From: Lujinxingiaceae bacterium
GTDB lineage: Bacteria; Myxococcota_A; Bradymonadia; Bradymonadales; Bradymonadaceae
Length of the DNA stretch: 44,411 nucleotides
Assembly: GCA_013697635.1 (NCBI GenBank)
Contig: JACCWM010000087.1
Coordinates: forward strand, 1 to 44,411
Direction of reading: 5' to 3'
A model generated the notes under the pieces. The model was not told the DNA's origin. It searched no databases and saw nothing but the letters and a program-made list of their open reading frames with translations. The position numbers and the translations under genes were made by a program. Shown piece by piece: positions 35,415 through 44,332 of the stretch (position 1 is its first letter; every line of letters begins with the position of its first letter).

Positions 35415-37616
35415 TCAGTACTTCGCCAGCCACTCGATCACCTCGGCCACATCCTCGATCTGTGGCAGAATGCGATCCTCGACGTCCGGGTGGTAGGCGA
35501 CAAAACAGTCGAGCGCGGCGACGCGCTTGACCGGGCCGTCGAGGTATTCGAAGAGCTCATCGGCGATGCGCGTGGCGATCTCCGTGCCGTAGCCCCAGCT
35601 CATGTTGTCCTCGTAAACCACGATGACCTTGTTGGTCTTTTTCACCGAGGCGCTGATCGCGTCCCAGTCGTAGGGGCTGAGCGTGCGCAGATCGAGGATC
35701 TCGGTGCTCACATCAGGCAGCAACTTGGCTGCCCGGCGGCTTCGCTCGACGAGCGCGCCGTAGGTGATCACGGTGACATCAGTGCCCTCCTGCACGATCG
35801 AGGCTTTGCCAAAGGGGATCATGTAGTTGGGGCCGGGGTTTGCCCCCTTGTTGTAGGTCTGGCGGTAGAGGTGCTTGTGCTCGAGAAACATCACCGGGTC
35901 GTCGCAGCGAATCGCCGTGCGAAGCAGGCCGTTGGCATCAGCGGCGTTCGACGGCATCACGACGCGAAGGCCGGGGATGTGGGTAAAGAGCGTCGCGCCC
36001 GACTGGCTGTGATACGGCGCGCCTCCCTTCAAATAACCGCCGATCGGCACGCGCACGACCACCGGTGCCTTAAAGTTGTTGTTCGAGCGCCAGCGCATGT
36101 TCGAGAGCTCGTTTTTGAGCTGCATGTAGGCCGGCCAGATGTAGTCAAAGAACTGAATCTCGACCACCGGCTTGAGCCCGCGCGTGGCCATGCCGATCGC
36201 ACGCCCGATGATGTTGGCCTCGGCAAGCGGGCTGTTGAAGACGCGCACGCTGCCAAACTCCTCTTGCAGGCGGTGGGTGACCTTGAAGACGCCGCCCTTG
36301 CCTTTGACCTTACCCAGATACTCGTCTTTGGTCACGTCGGCGACGTCCTCGCCAAAGATCACGATGCGCGGATCGCGGCGCATCTCGGTGCGAAGACAAT
36401 CGTTGATCAGATCGACCATCGTCGTCTCGCCGCTCTCGGTGTCCCACTCGGGCTCGCTCGAAAAGTCGCTCGAGGTGGGGTCGACATCGGGGCTGTATAC
36501 AAAATCCAGCGCTGTGTCCGGGTGCGGCGTGGGCAGGCTGAGCGCCTCGTCGACCGCGTCGCGCACCTCGGCGTCGACCTCGTTTTGCAGGGCCTTGATC
36601 TCGCTCTTGGTCAAGATCGCTTCGGTCACCAGAAACTTGGCGAACGTGGTCACCGGATCGCGCGCAGCGTCGGCGGCAAGCTCGTGCTCGGGACGATAAT
36701 TCTTCTCGTCGTCGCTCATCGAGTGGCTGTAGGGGCGAACGACGTGGGCGTGGGTCAGCGCCGGGCCGTTTCCGGCGCGGATGTAGGCCACGGCCTTGGA
36801 GATCTCGTGGTAGCTCTCGATCGGGTCACAGCCGTCGAACTCAGTGATGTAGAGGTTTTCAAAGCCGCTCACCGCCTTGGAGATCGAGCCGCCCGCGGTC
36901 TGAACACTCACCGGAACGCTGATCGCATAACCGTTGTCCTCGACCATGAACAACACCGGCAACTTCAAGACGGCCGCCGTATTGATCGCCTCCCAGAACT
37001 CGCCCTCGCTTGTGGCACCGTCGCCGATCGAGACGTAGACGACCTCGTCGGACTTGTAGAGATCGGTGCGCTCCTTCAAGTCGTCGAGCAGGCCCATGAT
37101 GCGCCCGACCTGGGCGCAACCAGCGGCCTGCAGGTGCTGGGTGCCCGTGCACGACGACTGGCTGACGATGTTCAAGTCCTTGTGGCCCCAGTGCGAGGGC
37201 ATCTGGCGGCCGCCCGAGTTCGGGTCCTCGCTCGAGCCGACGGCCGAGGCCAAGACCTCGGTCGGCGTCATGCCCAGCGCGATGCAAAGCGCACGATCGC
37301 GATAGTAGGGAAAGAACCAGTCGTAGGTCGGGCGCAGCACCTTGGCCGCGGCCACGAGCACGGCCTCATGGCCGGCGCCCGAGATCTGAAAGTAGATCTT
37401 TTGCTGGCGCTTGAGGTTGATCTCGGCATCGTCGAGCTTTCGAGACATGTAGATCAGGCGGTACATCTCGACCAGATCGCTTGCGGTGAGGCCGCGGTAC
37501 TTGTCCTTTGATCCGGCTTTGGACTTGCCAGAGCCATTGGCTGCGCGCTTTTTCTTGGCCGTCGTGTCGCTCTCTTGTGTGCCTTCCACCGAATCACCTC
37601 CGACTTTGCTCGCCAT
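35415..37616 (-). CDS. 2-oxoacid dehydrogenase E1, fused alpha and beta subunits
   Basis: This 733-residue protein carries both halves of a thiamine-diphosphate-dependent E1. The alpha part (about 40-370) contains the ThDP motif GDG (198-200) followed by 27 residues and N228, the hallmark spacing. The beta part starts near residue 395 ([42 protein letters not shown]) and ends with the transketolase C-domain ([13 protein letters not shown]). The first ~40 residues are a Lys/Ser-rich extension. E1 decarboxylates pyruvate or a branched-chain 2-oxoacid and acylates the E2 lipoyl domain; E2 and E3 are not in the window, so the substrate is undecided. The ATG at 37616 has AGGTG six bases upstream. 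GTG and ATG codons just upstream are alternatives. Confidence 0.93.
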   Translation of the reverse strand: MASKVGGDSVEGTQESDTTAKKKRAANGSGKSKAGSKDKYRGLTASDLVEMYRLIYMSRKLDDAEINLKRQQKIYFQISGAGHEAVLVAAAKVLRPTYDWFFPYYRDRALCIALGMTPTEVLASAVGSSEDPNSGGRQMPSHWGHKDLNIVSQSSCTGTQHLQAAGCAQVGRIMGLLDDLKERTDLYKSDEVVYVSIGDGATSEGEFWEAINTAAVLKLPVLFMVEDNGYAISVPVSVQTAGGSISKAVSGFENLYITEFDGCDPIESYHEISKAVAYIRAGNGPALTHAHVVRPYSHSMSDDEKNYRPEHELAADAARDPVTTFAKFLVTEAILTKSEIKALQNEVDAEVRDAVDEALSLPTPHPDTALDFVYSPDVDPTSSDFSSEPEWDTESGETTMVDLINDCLRTEMRRDPRIVIFGEDVADVTKDEYLGKVKGKGGVFKVTHRLQEEFGSVRVFNSPLAEANIIGRAIGMATRGLKPVVEIQFFDYIWPAYMQLKNELSNMRWRSNNNFKAPVVVRVPIGGYLKGGAPYHSQSGATLFTHIPGLRVVMPSNAADANGLLRTAIRCDDPVMFLEHKHLYRQTYNKGANPGPNYMIPFGKASIVQEGTDVTVITYGALVERSRRAAKLLPDVSTEILDLRTLSPYDWDAISASVKKTNKVIVVYEDNMSWGYGTEIATRIADELFEYLDGPVKRVAALDCFVAYHPDVEDRILPQIEDVAEVIEWLAKY

Positions 37617-37725
37617 CTCCATCACCTGGGGCTGGATAGACTTCTATGGGGCCAAACTGATTGAGTACTCTCTCCGGCCAACAGTTAGCACACCTGCTGG
37701 CGGGGGGTAAAGAGATGCAAGCTGC

Positions 37726-40314
37726 TCAACTGACCACAAAATTCAAGATCCGCTTGGGCACAAAGATCACCCGTCGAAGCTCCTTGCCCTCAATATGGCG
37801 AGCGATGTCGGGCTCGGCCATGGCAAGCTCGACGGCGGCCTGCTGTGTAATGTCGATCGGCACCGTCAGCGTGCCTCGCAGCTTGCCCATGACCTGGACG
37901 GCGAGCTGGTAGCTGTCGTCGACGAGGTACTTTGCGTCGGCCGCCGGCCAGGGATGATGGGTGATCGAGCCCACATGACCCAGACGCTGCCAGATCTCCT
38001 CGGCGGCGTGCGGAGCATAGGGCGCCAGAATCTGGACCAGGCTCTCGACGACCGCTTTGGGCACCGTCTCCTGCTTGTAGAGAAAGTTGACGAACTCCAT
38101 CATCGCCGCGATCGCCGTGTTGAAGCGAAGCGCCTCGGTGTCGTCGGTCACTTTCTTGATCGTCTTGTTGAGCTCGCGAAGCAGCTCCTCGCTGGCCTCA
38201 CCGCCGACCTTCGCGCTCAAACCCTGCTCCTCGCAGACCAGCCGCCAGATGCGCGACAAAAACCTGTGCACGCCGCTGACGCCGCGCGGATTCCAGGGCT
38301 TGGTCTGCTCGAGCGGGCCCATGAACATCTCGTAGAGGCGCAGCGAGTCGGCGCCGTACTGCGCGATCACGTCGTCGGGGTTGACCACGTTGCCGCGCGA
38401 CTTGGACATCTTCTCGGTGATCTCCTCGAGCTCGACGCCAAACTCCGGGTGGTAGGGCTTCTCGTCTTTCCAGACCACCGCGTCGCCAGGCACCGTAAAC
38501 GAGGTCAGCTCGGCATGATTGGCGCCGCGCTCCTTGTAACTGAGCGCCTGGCCGTCCTGGGTGCGGTAGTACTGGTAGGTCAGCCCCAGGATCATGCCCT
38601 GGTTGACGACGCGCTGAAACGGCTCCTTGGTCGAGACCGCGCCGATATCAAAGAGCACCTTGTGCCAAAAGCGCGCGTACAAAAGGTGCAAGACCGCGTG
38701 CTCGGCGCCGCCCACGTAGAGATCGACGGGCATCCAATAACGCTCTTTCTCCGGATCGACGAGCTTCTCGGCGTTGTGCGGGTCGATGTAGCGCAGATAG
38801 TACCAGCACGAGCCCGCCCACTGGGGCATGGTGTTGGTCTCGCGGCGCGCGGGCTGACCGCTCACCGGATCGACCGTGTTCACCCAGTCCTCAATCGTTG
38901 CCAGCGGCGACTCGCCGGTGCCGCTTTGCTCGTAGCGCTCGACCTGGGGAAGCTGGATCGGCAAGAACTGCTCCGGCAGCGGCGCGTGGCTGCCGTCCTC
39001 CAGATGAATGATCGGAAAGGGCTCGCCCCAAAAGCGCTGGCGCGAGAAGAGCCAGTCGCGCAGCTTGTAGTTGATCGTGCCCTGGCCGACGCCCTGCTCC
39101 TCCAACCAGGCGATGATCTTGGCCTTGGCATCGCTGACGTTGAGCCCGTCCAAAAGCCCCGAGTTGACCAAAAGCCCGTCGCCGGTGTGCGCAGCCACGT
39201 CGACCTCGCCGCCCGAGATCACCTCGACGATCGGCAGCTCGAACTTTCTGGCGAACTCCCAGTCGCGCTCGTCGTGGCCTGGAACTGCCATGATCGCGCC
39301 GGTGCCGTAGCCCCACAACACGTAGTCGGCCACCCAGATCGGGATCTGCTTGCCGTTGACCGGGTTGATCGCATAGGCGCCCGTAAAGACGCCGCTCTTG
39401 TCCTTTTGCAGGTCCGTGCGCTGCAGCTCGCTCTTGTTGGCCGCTGCCTGGCTGTAAGCCAGCACCTCGGCGCGCTGCGCGTCGCTTGCCAGCTCGGCGA
39501 CCAGCGGATGCTCCGGGGCGAGCACCATGTAGGTCGCGCCAAAGAGCGTGTCGGGGCGCGTGGTGTAGACGCGGATCTTGGCGTCTAGACCACCGGCCGT
39601 CTCGGCTGCCACGGCAAAGTCCACCTCGGCCCCGCGTGAGCGCCCGATCCAGTTGCGCTGCATGTCCTTGAGGTGCTCGGGCCAATCGATGCTCTCCAGA
39701 TCCTCGAGCAGGCGGTCGGCATAAGCCGTGATCTTGAGCATCCACTGGCGCATCGGCCGTCGGATCACCGGATGGCCGCCGCGCTCGCTTCGCCCCTCAA
39801 TCACCTCTTCGTTGGCCAGCACCGTGCCAAGCGCCGGACACCAGTTCACCGGCACCTCGGCGATGTAGGCAAGCCCGCGCTTGTAGAGCTGCAAGAATAT
39901 CCACTGCGTCCACTTGTAGTAGTGAGCGTCGGTGGTGTTGACCTCGCGGTCCCAGTCGTAGGCAAAGCCCAACGCCTTGAGCTGCGCCGTAAAGGTCGCG
40001 ATGTTTTTCTCGTTGGTCACGCTCGGATGCGTGCCCGTCTCCAGCGCGTACTGCTCGGCCGGCAGCCCAAAAGCGTCCCAACCCATCGGATGCAGCACGT
40101 TAAACCCGCGCGCAAACTTAAAGCGCGCCACGATGTCCGTCGCCGTATAACCCTCGACGTGACCCACGTGCAGCCCCGATCCCGACGGATACGGAAACAT
40201 GTCGAGCACATAGAACTTCGGCTTGCCGCCGCCCTCAAGCGAGCGAAAGGTCTTGTCTCTCTCCCACACAGCTTGCCATTTAGGCTCGATCTCTTCGGGA
40301 CGGTATTCGGACAT
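37726..40314 (-). CDS. leuS: Leucyl-tRNA synthetase
   Basis: This 862-residue class I aminoacyl-tRNA synthetase has the bacterial LeuRS length and order. The N-terminus [14 protein letters not shown] is typical. HVGH (49-52) is the HIGH signature. The CP1 editing domain contains [18 protein letters not shown] is at 635-639, followed by RGN. The anticodon-binding and C-terminal domains follow. It charges tRNA-Leu and hydrolyses mischarged products. The ATG at 40314 is preferred over a GTG 12 bases upstream because it gives the family's normal N-terminus; neither has a strong ribosome binding site. It is followed by the E1 gene after 109 bases without a convincing terminator. Confidence 0.97.
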   Translation of the reverse strand: MSEYRPEEIEPKWQAVWERDKTFRSLEGGGKPKFYVLDMFPYPSGSGLHVGHVEGYTATDIVARFKFARGFNVLHPMGWDAFGLPAEQYALETGTHPSVTNEKNIATFTAQLKALGFAYDWDREVNTTDAHYYKWTQWIFLQLYKRGLAYIAEVPVNWCPALGTVLANEEVIEGRSERGGHPVIRRPMRQWMLKITAYADRLLEDLESIDWPEHLKDMQRNWIGRSRGAEVDFAVAAETAGGLDAKIRVYTTRPDTLFGATYMVLAPEHPLVAELASDAQRAEVLAYSQAAANKSELQRTDLQKDKSGVFTGAYAINPVNGKQIPIWVADYVLWGYGTGAIMAVPGHDERDWEFARKFELPIVEVISGGEVDVAAHTGDGLLVNSGLLDGLNVSDAKAKIIAWLEEQGVGQGTINYKLRDWLFSRQRFWGEPFPIIHLEDGSHAPLPEQFLPIQLPQVERYEQSGTGESPLATIEDWVNTVDPVSGQPARRETNTMPQWAGSCWYYLRYIDPHNAEKLVDPEKERYWMPVDLYVGGAEHAVLHLLYARFWHKVLFDIGAVSTKEPFQRVVNQGMILGLTYQYYRTQDGQALSYKERGANHAELTSFTVPGDAVVWKDEKPYHPEFGVELEEITEKMSKSRGNVVNPDDVIAQYGADSLRLYEMFMGPLEQTKPWNPRGVSGVHRFLSRIWRLVCEEQGLSAKVGGEASEELLRELNKTIKKVTDDTEALRFNTAIAAMMEFVNFLYKQETVPKAVVESLVQILAPYAPHAAEEIWQRLGHVGSITHHPWPAADAKYLVDDSYQLAVQVMGKLRGTLTVPIDITQQAAVELAMAEPDIARHIEGKELRRVIFVPKRILNFVVS

Positions 40315-40435
40315 TGGAGCGCTCACATCATCGGGGTGGTGGGTTTAAAGGCCGCAAGCACATCTAATCGAAGCCCCACGCCGGGGCAAGAGTAGAAAGC
40401 GCCGCTCGTGTGTGCCATTCCCTTGAATTTGGCGC

Positions 40436-40464
40436 TTGTCATCTCAAAAATGACTGGCTAAGCT
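40436..40464 (+). promoter_or_regulatory. Candidate sigma-70-type promoter upstream of the gene at 40603
   Basis: TTGTCA (40436-40441) and TAAGCT (40459-40464) are separated by 17 bases. The -35 matches consensus at five of six positions; the -10 is weak (three of six). It would give a leader of about 130 bases before the start at 40603. Confidence 0.33.
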
Positions 40465-40602
40465 CGTGCTCATCATAAACCTATCGCAGGGGTCGTAAGA
40501 ACTGCGGTGACTTCGTTGATCTTGTTTCGTCTTCGGATTGGACAGCACGCGCTTTAGGCAGCGCACGCGAAAACTCCAGGACGACGTCAGGAGGACATTT
40601 GT

Positions 40603-41421
40603 ATGAGTGCGAAAACCAAGTTTGAACTGTTGTTGAAGATGTTGAACCTGCGCGTGCTTCCCCTCGGCCGCGCCCTCTACGCCCTGCGCTGCATCCTTCG
40701 CGAGGCTCAAGCGCTAGGCGCCCCCGAGCTCGAGGCGCGTTGCCAGACGGCGATCACCAGCGGCAAGCAGGCCCACCGCCTGCTGATGCGCTATCAGGGC
40801 GACAGCCTCGACAACTCCAAGGCGCGCGGCAACACCCGCCAGATCGACCAGAGCTCCGACCGCAATCTGGCTGGCATGTTTGCTCAGGCCGACAACGCCG
40901 CCAAAACGCTCGACGCCAATCACCCCCGAGGTGCGGCCGGGCGTCGCTTCTTGCGCGCCGCCTTTGCGCGCGGCCTTCGAAGCGTGACCCAGATTCCCTT
41001 TGAGGAGCAGTTGACGATAATGGAGTCGATTCGCGATCTGTGCCACGACACGCTCGCCGACGACGTCAAGCTGCTTGGCCTCGAGGACTGGGCCGAACGC
41101 CACGACGAACTCACTGAACTCTACGCCGAGAGCCTCGCCTTCGTGCGCGGCGAGCAGGTGGGCTGGCCCCATGTCAAGGAGGCCACGGAGGTCTTTCGTA
41201 TCAACTACAACCAGGCCGTGGTCATCTTGATGGCAAGTTTCATCGAGACCACCGACGAGCACGAGGCCGCTCGCCAGCGCCTCTTGGCCCCGATCTTCAT
41301 CCAGCAAGACGCCGTCAGCGCGCTGCGAAAGCGCAACCGCAAGGTCATCGACGTCGACCCGACCACCGGCACCGAGATCGACATCATCGAACTCTCCGAT
41401 GGCTCGCTCCAGCCCTCCTGA
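40603..41421 (+). CDS. Helical protein of unknown function
   Basis: This 272-residue protein starts at an ATG eight bases after AGGAGG, a strong ribosome binding site. No signal peptide or transmembrane helix is evident. The sequence is nearly all alpha-helical and charged, with an Arg/Ala-rich segment at about 108-128 and a short beta-type C-terminal tail (KVIDVDPTTGTEIDIIEL). I do not recognise a family. It could be a cytosolic structural or regulatory protein. It is divergent from leuS, is transcribed alone, and is followed by the unusual hairpin array at 41488-41745. Confidence 0.8.
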   Translation: MSAKTKFELLLKMLNLRVLPLGRALYALRCILREAQALGAPELEARCQTAITSGKQAHRLLMRYQGDSLDNSKARGNTRQIDQSSDRNLAGMFAQADNAAKTLDANHPRGAAGRRFLRAAFARGLRSVTQIPFEEQLTIMESIRDLCHDTLADDVKLLGLEDWAERHDELTELYAESLAFVRGEQVGWPHVKEATEVFRINYNQAVVILMASFIETTDEHEAARQRLLAPIFIQQDAVSALRKRNRKVIDVDPTTGTEIDIIELSDGSLQPS

Positions 41422-41475
41422 GCCAGCATCGCATGGCTCCCCCATCAGGTCGCCGGCCGCCCTCCGAGCTACCCA

Positions 41476-41745
41476 ACACCACCTTTTGGGGTCACAGCCC
41501 CCCGGAAAAGCCGTTTCATCGCGCCTCTCCTGGGTGATCAACCCCAAAAGGTGGTGTCCAACGACGCGCCCCCAAGGTCACCGACCCCAAACTGAGCACC
41601 AAAACGACACGACGCCGGGGTCTTCGACCTCCCGCGGCGTTGTGCAACAGCTCGTTCTCGGGGTCATCGACCCTGATCTGAGCACCAAAACGACACAACG
41701 CCGGGGTCTTCGACCTTCCGCAGCCTCATCACCTCGGGTGACGAA
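41476..41745. repeat. 43-bp-periodic array of short stem-loops with embedded inverted repeats
   Basis: Six units start at 41488, 41531, 41574, 41617, 41660 and 41703, exactly 43 bases apart. Each opens with a small hairpin of the form GGGGTC-NNC-GACCCC (for example 41617-41630, 41660-41674, 41703-41717; the outer pairs vary). Units at 41574 and 41660 are nearly identical over 44 bases (41592-41635 against 41678-41721, two mismatches). A perfect 17-bp inverted repeat lies in the first two units (41476-41492 and 41541-41557). Around 41608-41644 an outer 9-bp stem (CACGACGCC/GGCGTTGTG, one wobble) encloses the inner hairpin. A last small stem TCACC/GGTGA lies at 41729-41741. The array fills the non-coding gap between convergent genes. 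No coding sequence is supported in it. Confidence 0.8.
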
Positions 41746-41782
41746 GCGCAGCTCAACGCCGGCCTAGATGCCGCACCGCAAG

Positions 41783-41818
41783 GCCCACCGTTGCTTGATG
41801 AAACGACACCCGGTGGGC
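41783..41818 (-). terminator. Possible terminator hairpin after the glutaredoxin-fold gene
   Basis: GCCCACCG (41783-41790) and CGGTGGGC (41811-41818) form a perfect 8-bp stem around a 20-base loop, 12 bases after the stop of the minus-strand gene ending at 41831. The loop is large and no T-run follows, so termination is uncertain. Confidence 0.35.
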
Positions 41819-41830
41819 GAATTGGAACCT

Positions 41831-42544
41831 TCAGCCGTAGGTCTTCTCGAGATAGGCGACGATCTCGTCGGACTCGAACATCTGGGTTCCCGTGTTGGGA
41901 TCGACCAGATAGGGCACCATCACCCGGCCGGCGAGCGCTTTGAACTCGGCGCGGCGTTTGCTGCCCTTGCCGACGTTTTTGACGACGTAGTCGAGGTTGA
42001 GCTCGCACATCGCCTCGCGCACCTTGCGGCAGTAGGGCGAGGCCTCGAAATTGTAGAGCTCGAGCAGCTCGGGGGGTTGGTCACGCTCGCCGAGACCATC
42101 GCGCACCTTGCTGCCGCGCGGGCGCACGATCGAGGCCGACATCGAGCTTGCCGTGTCTATGGGCGAGAGCGCGCGGCCGATGGCCGAGCGGCCTGGGCTG
42201 TAGGTGCTCATCAAATAGTTGATGATGTCCTCGGACTCGTAGAGGCGGGTGTCGGTGTTGGGATCGATCAGATAGGGAAACATCGACTGGCCGCCCTGCT
42301 CGACGACGAAAGCGCGTTTGGTGCTCGCGCCCTTGGCGCAGGTGCGCTCGATGAACTCGAGATCGAGCTCGGTGAGCACGTCGCGCACCTTGCGGCAAAA
42401 CGGGCAGCCCTCAAAATCGTAGAGCTCCAGGCGCTTGGCCGGCCGGGGCGGATTCTCACGGCTATAGGCCGACACTTTCAGACCGCGGCCACCGCGCATC
42501 ACCGACGCCATCCACGACTGGGCGTTATTTGCAGACATTGCCAT
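41831..42544 (-). CDS. Tandem glutaredoxin/GST N-terminal-fold protein
   Basis: This 237-residue protein contains two copies of the thioredoxin-like GST N-terminal domain. Domain 1 (about 38-115) has the redox motif CPFC (47-50) and the cis-proline segment FPYLIDPNT (89-97). Domain 2 (about 160-236) has SPYC (169-172) and VPYLVDPNT (210-218). So the first domain keeps both cysteines while the second keeps only the C-terminal one. No GST C-terminal helical domain is present. Similar two-domain proteins occur in plants and cyanobacteria. It is probably a cytoplasmic thiol-disulfide or glutathione-linked protein. The ATG at 42544 has AGGA five bases upstream. It is the last gene of a three-gene operon, starting 23 bases after the ferritin-like gene. 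Confidence 0.88.
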   Translation of the reverse strand: MAMSANNAQSWMASVMRGGRGLKVSAYSRENPPRPAKRLELYDFEGCPFCRKVRDVLTELDLEFIERTCAKGASTKRAFVVEQGGQSMFPYLIDPNTDTRLYESEDIINYLMSTYSPGRSAIGRALSPIDTASSMSASIVRPRGSKVRDGLGERDQPPELLELYNFEASPYCRKVREAMCELNLDYVVKNVGKGSKRRAEFKALAGRVMVPYLVDPNTGTQMFESDEIVAYLEKTYG

Positions 42545-42567
42545 CATCTTCCTTACAACAAGAGTGT

Positions 42568-43368
42568 TTAGAGCAAATTGAGCTTGCGCAGCTTGGGCTC
42601 GACGACCTCGCGATAGGTCTTGTCGAAGACGAGCGCCTGGCGCTCGGGGCTGAACAGCCCGAGCTCGACGAGCTCGGGCTCGGGCCAGGCCGCGAGGTTG
42701 CGCTTTTCGGGGGACATCTGGGCGAGCAAGGGCTTGGCGACGCGAAAATGCGGCTCGAGGGTGACCTCGACCAGGTGGCGCCAGCTCGACATGGTCGAGG
42801 CCGGGAAGCGCTTGAGCGATTTCTCGATGTAGACCCAGCCAAAGTCCTGGTGGCCTTCTTCGTCGTCGACCGTGGCGCCGAGCACGGCGCTGACCACGGG
42901 CTGCTCACAGCGCGCGCGCAGATCGCTGATGAAGCCAAACGAGAGCGACTCGCTGATCGCCACCATCGTGATCGCCGTGGCCATGGCCCGCTCTCCCATC
43001 GGCGCCTCGAGATAGGGCTTGGGATCGTCCAAAGTCACTGGCGAGGGAAAGCGCGGCTCAAGGCCGAGCGCGCGACACATGCCGGCGCAAAGCGCGGTGT
43101 GGCGGATCTCGTCGGCGACCAGATCGATCGCACCCGAATAGATGTCGATCGGATCGCCGGCGCCGAGCACCTCGGTCAAAAAGCGCGTCATGATCTGGGT
43201 GGAGCGAAACTCGGTCTGGGTGCGCTGCAACCACACCTGCTGAGCGCGCTCGATCAGCGCGGGAGGATAATCTGCGGGATTGATGCGGCTGTAATCCACC
43301 GCGTCGCCCATCAACTCTTCATGGAAGTGGGCGAAGAGGCCGCCGGCCTCACGAACGATATGACTCAC
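42568..43368 (-). CDS. Ferritin-like diiron-site protein
   Basis: This 266-residue helical protein shows the spacing of a four-helix ferritin-like diiron site: E53, E87-x2-H90 (ADEIRH), E140 (ISESLSFG), and E170/E171-x-H173 (DDEEGHQDFGW). Such sites bind two irons and support oxidase, oxygenase or peroxide-reducing reactions; which of these applies cannot be read here. It has no signal peptide. The start is GTG at 43368, supported by AGAGG five bases upstream. It lies nine bases after the Cys-rich gene stop and 23 bases before the glutaredoxin-fold start, so all three are in one operon. I do not recognise a specific named family. Confidence 0.8.
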   Translation of the reverse strand: MSHIVREAGGLFAHFHEELMGDAVDYSRINPADYPPALIERAQQVWLQRTQTEFRSTQIMTRFLTEVLGAGDPIDIYSGAIDLVADEIRHTALCAGMCRALGLEPRFPSPVTLDDPKPYLEAPMGERAMATAITMVAISESLSFGFISDLRARCEQPVVSAVLGATVDDEEGHQDFGWVYIEKSLKRFPASTMSSWRHLVEVTLEPHFRVAKPLLAQMSPEKRNLAAWPEPELVELGLFSPERQALVFDKTYREVVEPKLRKLNLL

Positions 43369-43377
43369 TACAACCTC

Positions 43378-44265
43378 TTATTTGGGACATTGATCGGGAA
43401 GGCCGCAGGTGCCCTCACCACAGTCCTCGAACCAGTAATTACAGGCCACGCCGGCCGGGCAAAAACACGTGGTGATCTTGCCTTCCTGACAGCAGTCCTC
43501 CCAGACACCGTCGCCTAGATCGATCGAATGGATGACGTCTTTGGAGTCGCCAACATCGCCGCCTGTGCCCACGTCGGCGTCCTCGGGGCAGCTGTTGGGC
43601 ATCGCGCAGCTACCGTCGGCGCACTCCGTAAACCAGTAGTTGCAGGCCGCGCCGGCTGGACAAAAGCAGGACGCCAGCTCGCCGTCCTGACAGCAGGCCT
43701 GCCAGGTGCCATCTTCGGCATCCGGTGCGACATCGGTGCTCGCGTCGGTGCTCGCGTCGGGTTCAACCGAGACATCGCTCGTTCCCACATCGTCGCCACA
43801 AGAACCGTACATGTTGCAGGTGCCATCGGCGCAGGCCTCGAACCAGCCGTAATTGCAGATCGCGTCGGCCGGGCAAAAGCAGGTCGTGATCTGAGTACCC
43901 TCGCAGCAAGGCTGCCAGGTGCCGGCCTCGGCGTCGACCTCGGCGTCATCGACGACATCGCCGTCGCAGCTCGACCCGCCAGGCTCGGTGCAGGTGCCAT
44001 CGCCACAGTTTTGGAACCAGCCGTAGTTGCACTCGACGCCTGCCGGGCAGGCACAGGTCGCGATCAGCCCGTCGACGCAGCAGGACTGTTGCGAGGCAGG
44101 CTCGCGGGTGCAGCCGACAATGCCAGCCGTCACCAGACCCAGCAGGCCAAGCACGAGCGCAAAGCTGCTCAGGCCGCCCGAGACGCTCACGCAGCCCGCG
44201 ATGAAGATGCAAATGCCGAGCAATGAACCCGTCGAGAAAACCCACCGCTGCCAGCCACGTGCCAT
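43378..44265 (-). CDS. Exported Cys-rich repeat protein
   Basis: This 295-residue protein has an N-terminal hydrophobic segment ending at IAGC (about residue 25; a possible lipobox), a second hydrophobic run (about 33-52), and then four Cys-rich repeats of ~40 residues. Each repeat reads approximately W-x2-CC-x-(D/E)-G-x4-CFCPAG-x2-CNYxWF-x2-C-x-DGTC. Asp/Thr-rich linkers separate the repeats. All cysteines come in a fixed pattern (CC, CxC, C, C, C), which suggests disulfide-bonded or metal-binding mini-domains outside the cytoplasm. No named domain is recognised. The ATG at 44265 has AGAGG six bases upstream; an ATG three bases earlier is equally possible. It is the first gene of an operon with the ferritin-like and glutaredoxin-fold genes. 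Confidence 0.82.
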   Translation of the reverse strand: MARGWQRWVFSTGSLLGICIFIAGCVSVSGGLSSFALVLGLLGLVTAGIVGCTREPASQQSCCVDGLIATCACPAGVECNYGWFQNCGDGTCTEPGGSSCDGDVVDDAEVDAEAGTWQPCCEGTQITTCFCPADAICNYGWFEACADGTCNMYGSCGDDVGTSDVSVEPDASTDASTDVAPDAEDGTWQACCQDGELASCFCPAGAACNYWFTECADGSCAMPNSCPEDADVGTGGDVGDSKDVIHSIDLGDGVWEDCCQEGKITTCFCPAGVACNYWFEDCGEGTCGLPDQCPK

Positions 44266-44298
44266 CATCGTCGACCTCTATTCTCATTCATTTCATAT

Positions 44299-44332
44299 CC
44301 CCTCCCCACTTGTGGGGAGGATCAAGGAGGGG
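44299..44332. repeat. REP-like palindrome
   Basis: CCTCCCCA (44301-44308) and TGGGGAGG (44313-44320) form an 8-bp stem around CTTG. The surrounding CCCCTCC and GGAGGGG (44326-44332) add a second, overlapping inverted pair. The stem arms are identical to those at 35356-35375. The site lies upstream of the Cys-rich gene operon. A dispersed repeat is the simplest reading. Confidence 0.6.

Noticed and set aside
35490-37511. 673-codon plus-strand frame opposite the E1 gene
   Set aside because: The E1 motifs, including the ThDP site, lie on the minus strand; the plus frame is a shadow.
41488-41745. CRISPR array
   Set aside because: The repeated part is a short imperfect hairpin and two spacers are near-identical; no cas genes are nearby. 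It does not match a CRISPR layout.
41399-41767. 122-codon frame through the hairpin array
   Set aside because: The region is built of 43-bp repeats, the frame is Pro/Ser/Arg/Thr-rich without motifs, and 43 is not a multiple of three, so the repeats do not code consistently.
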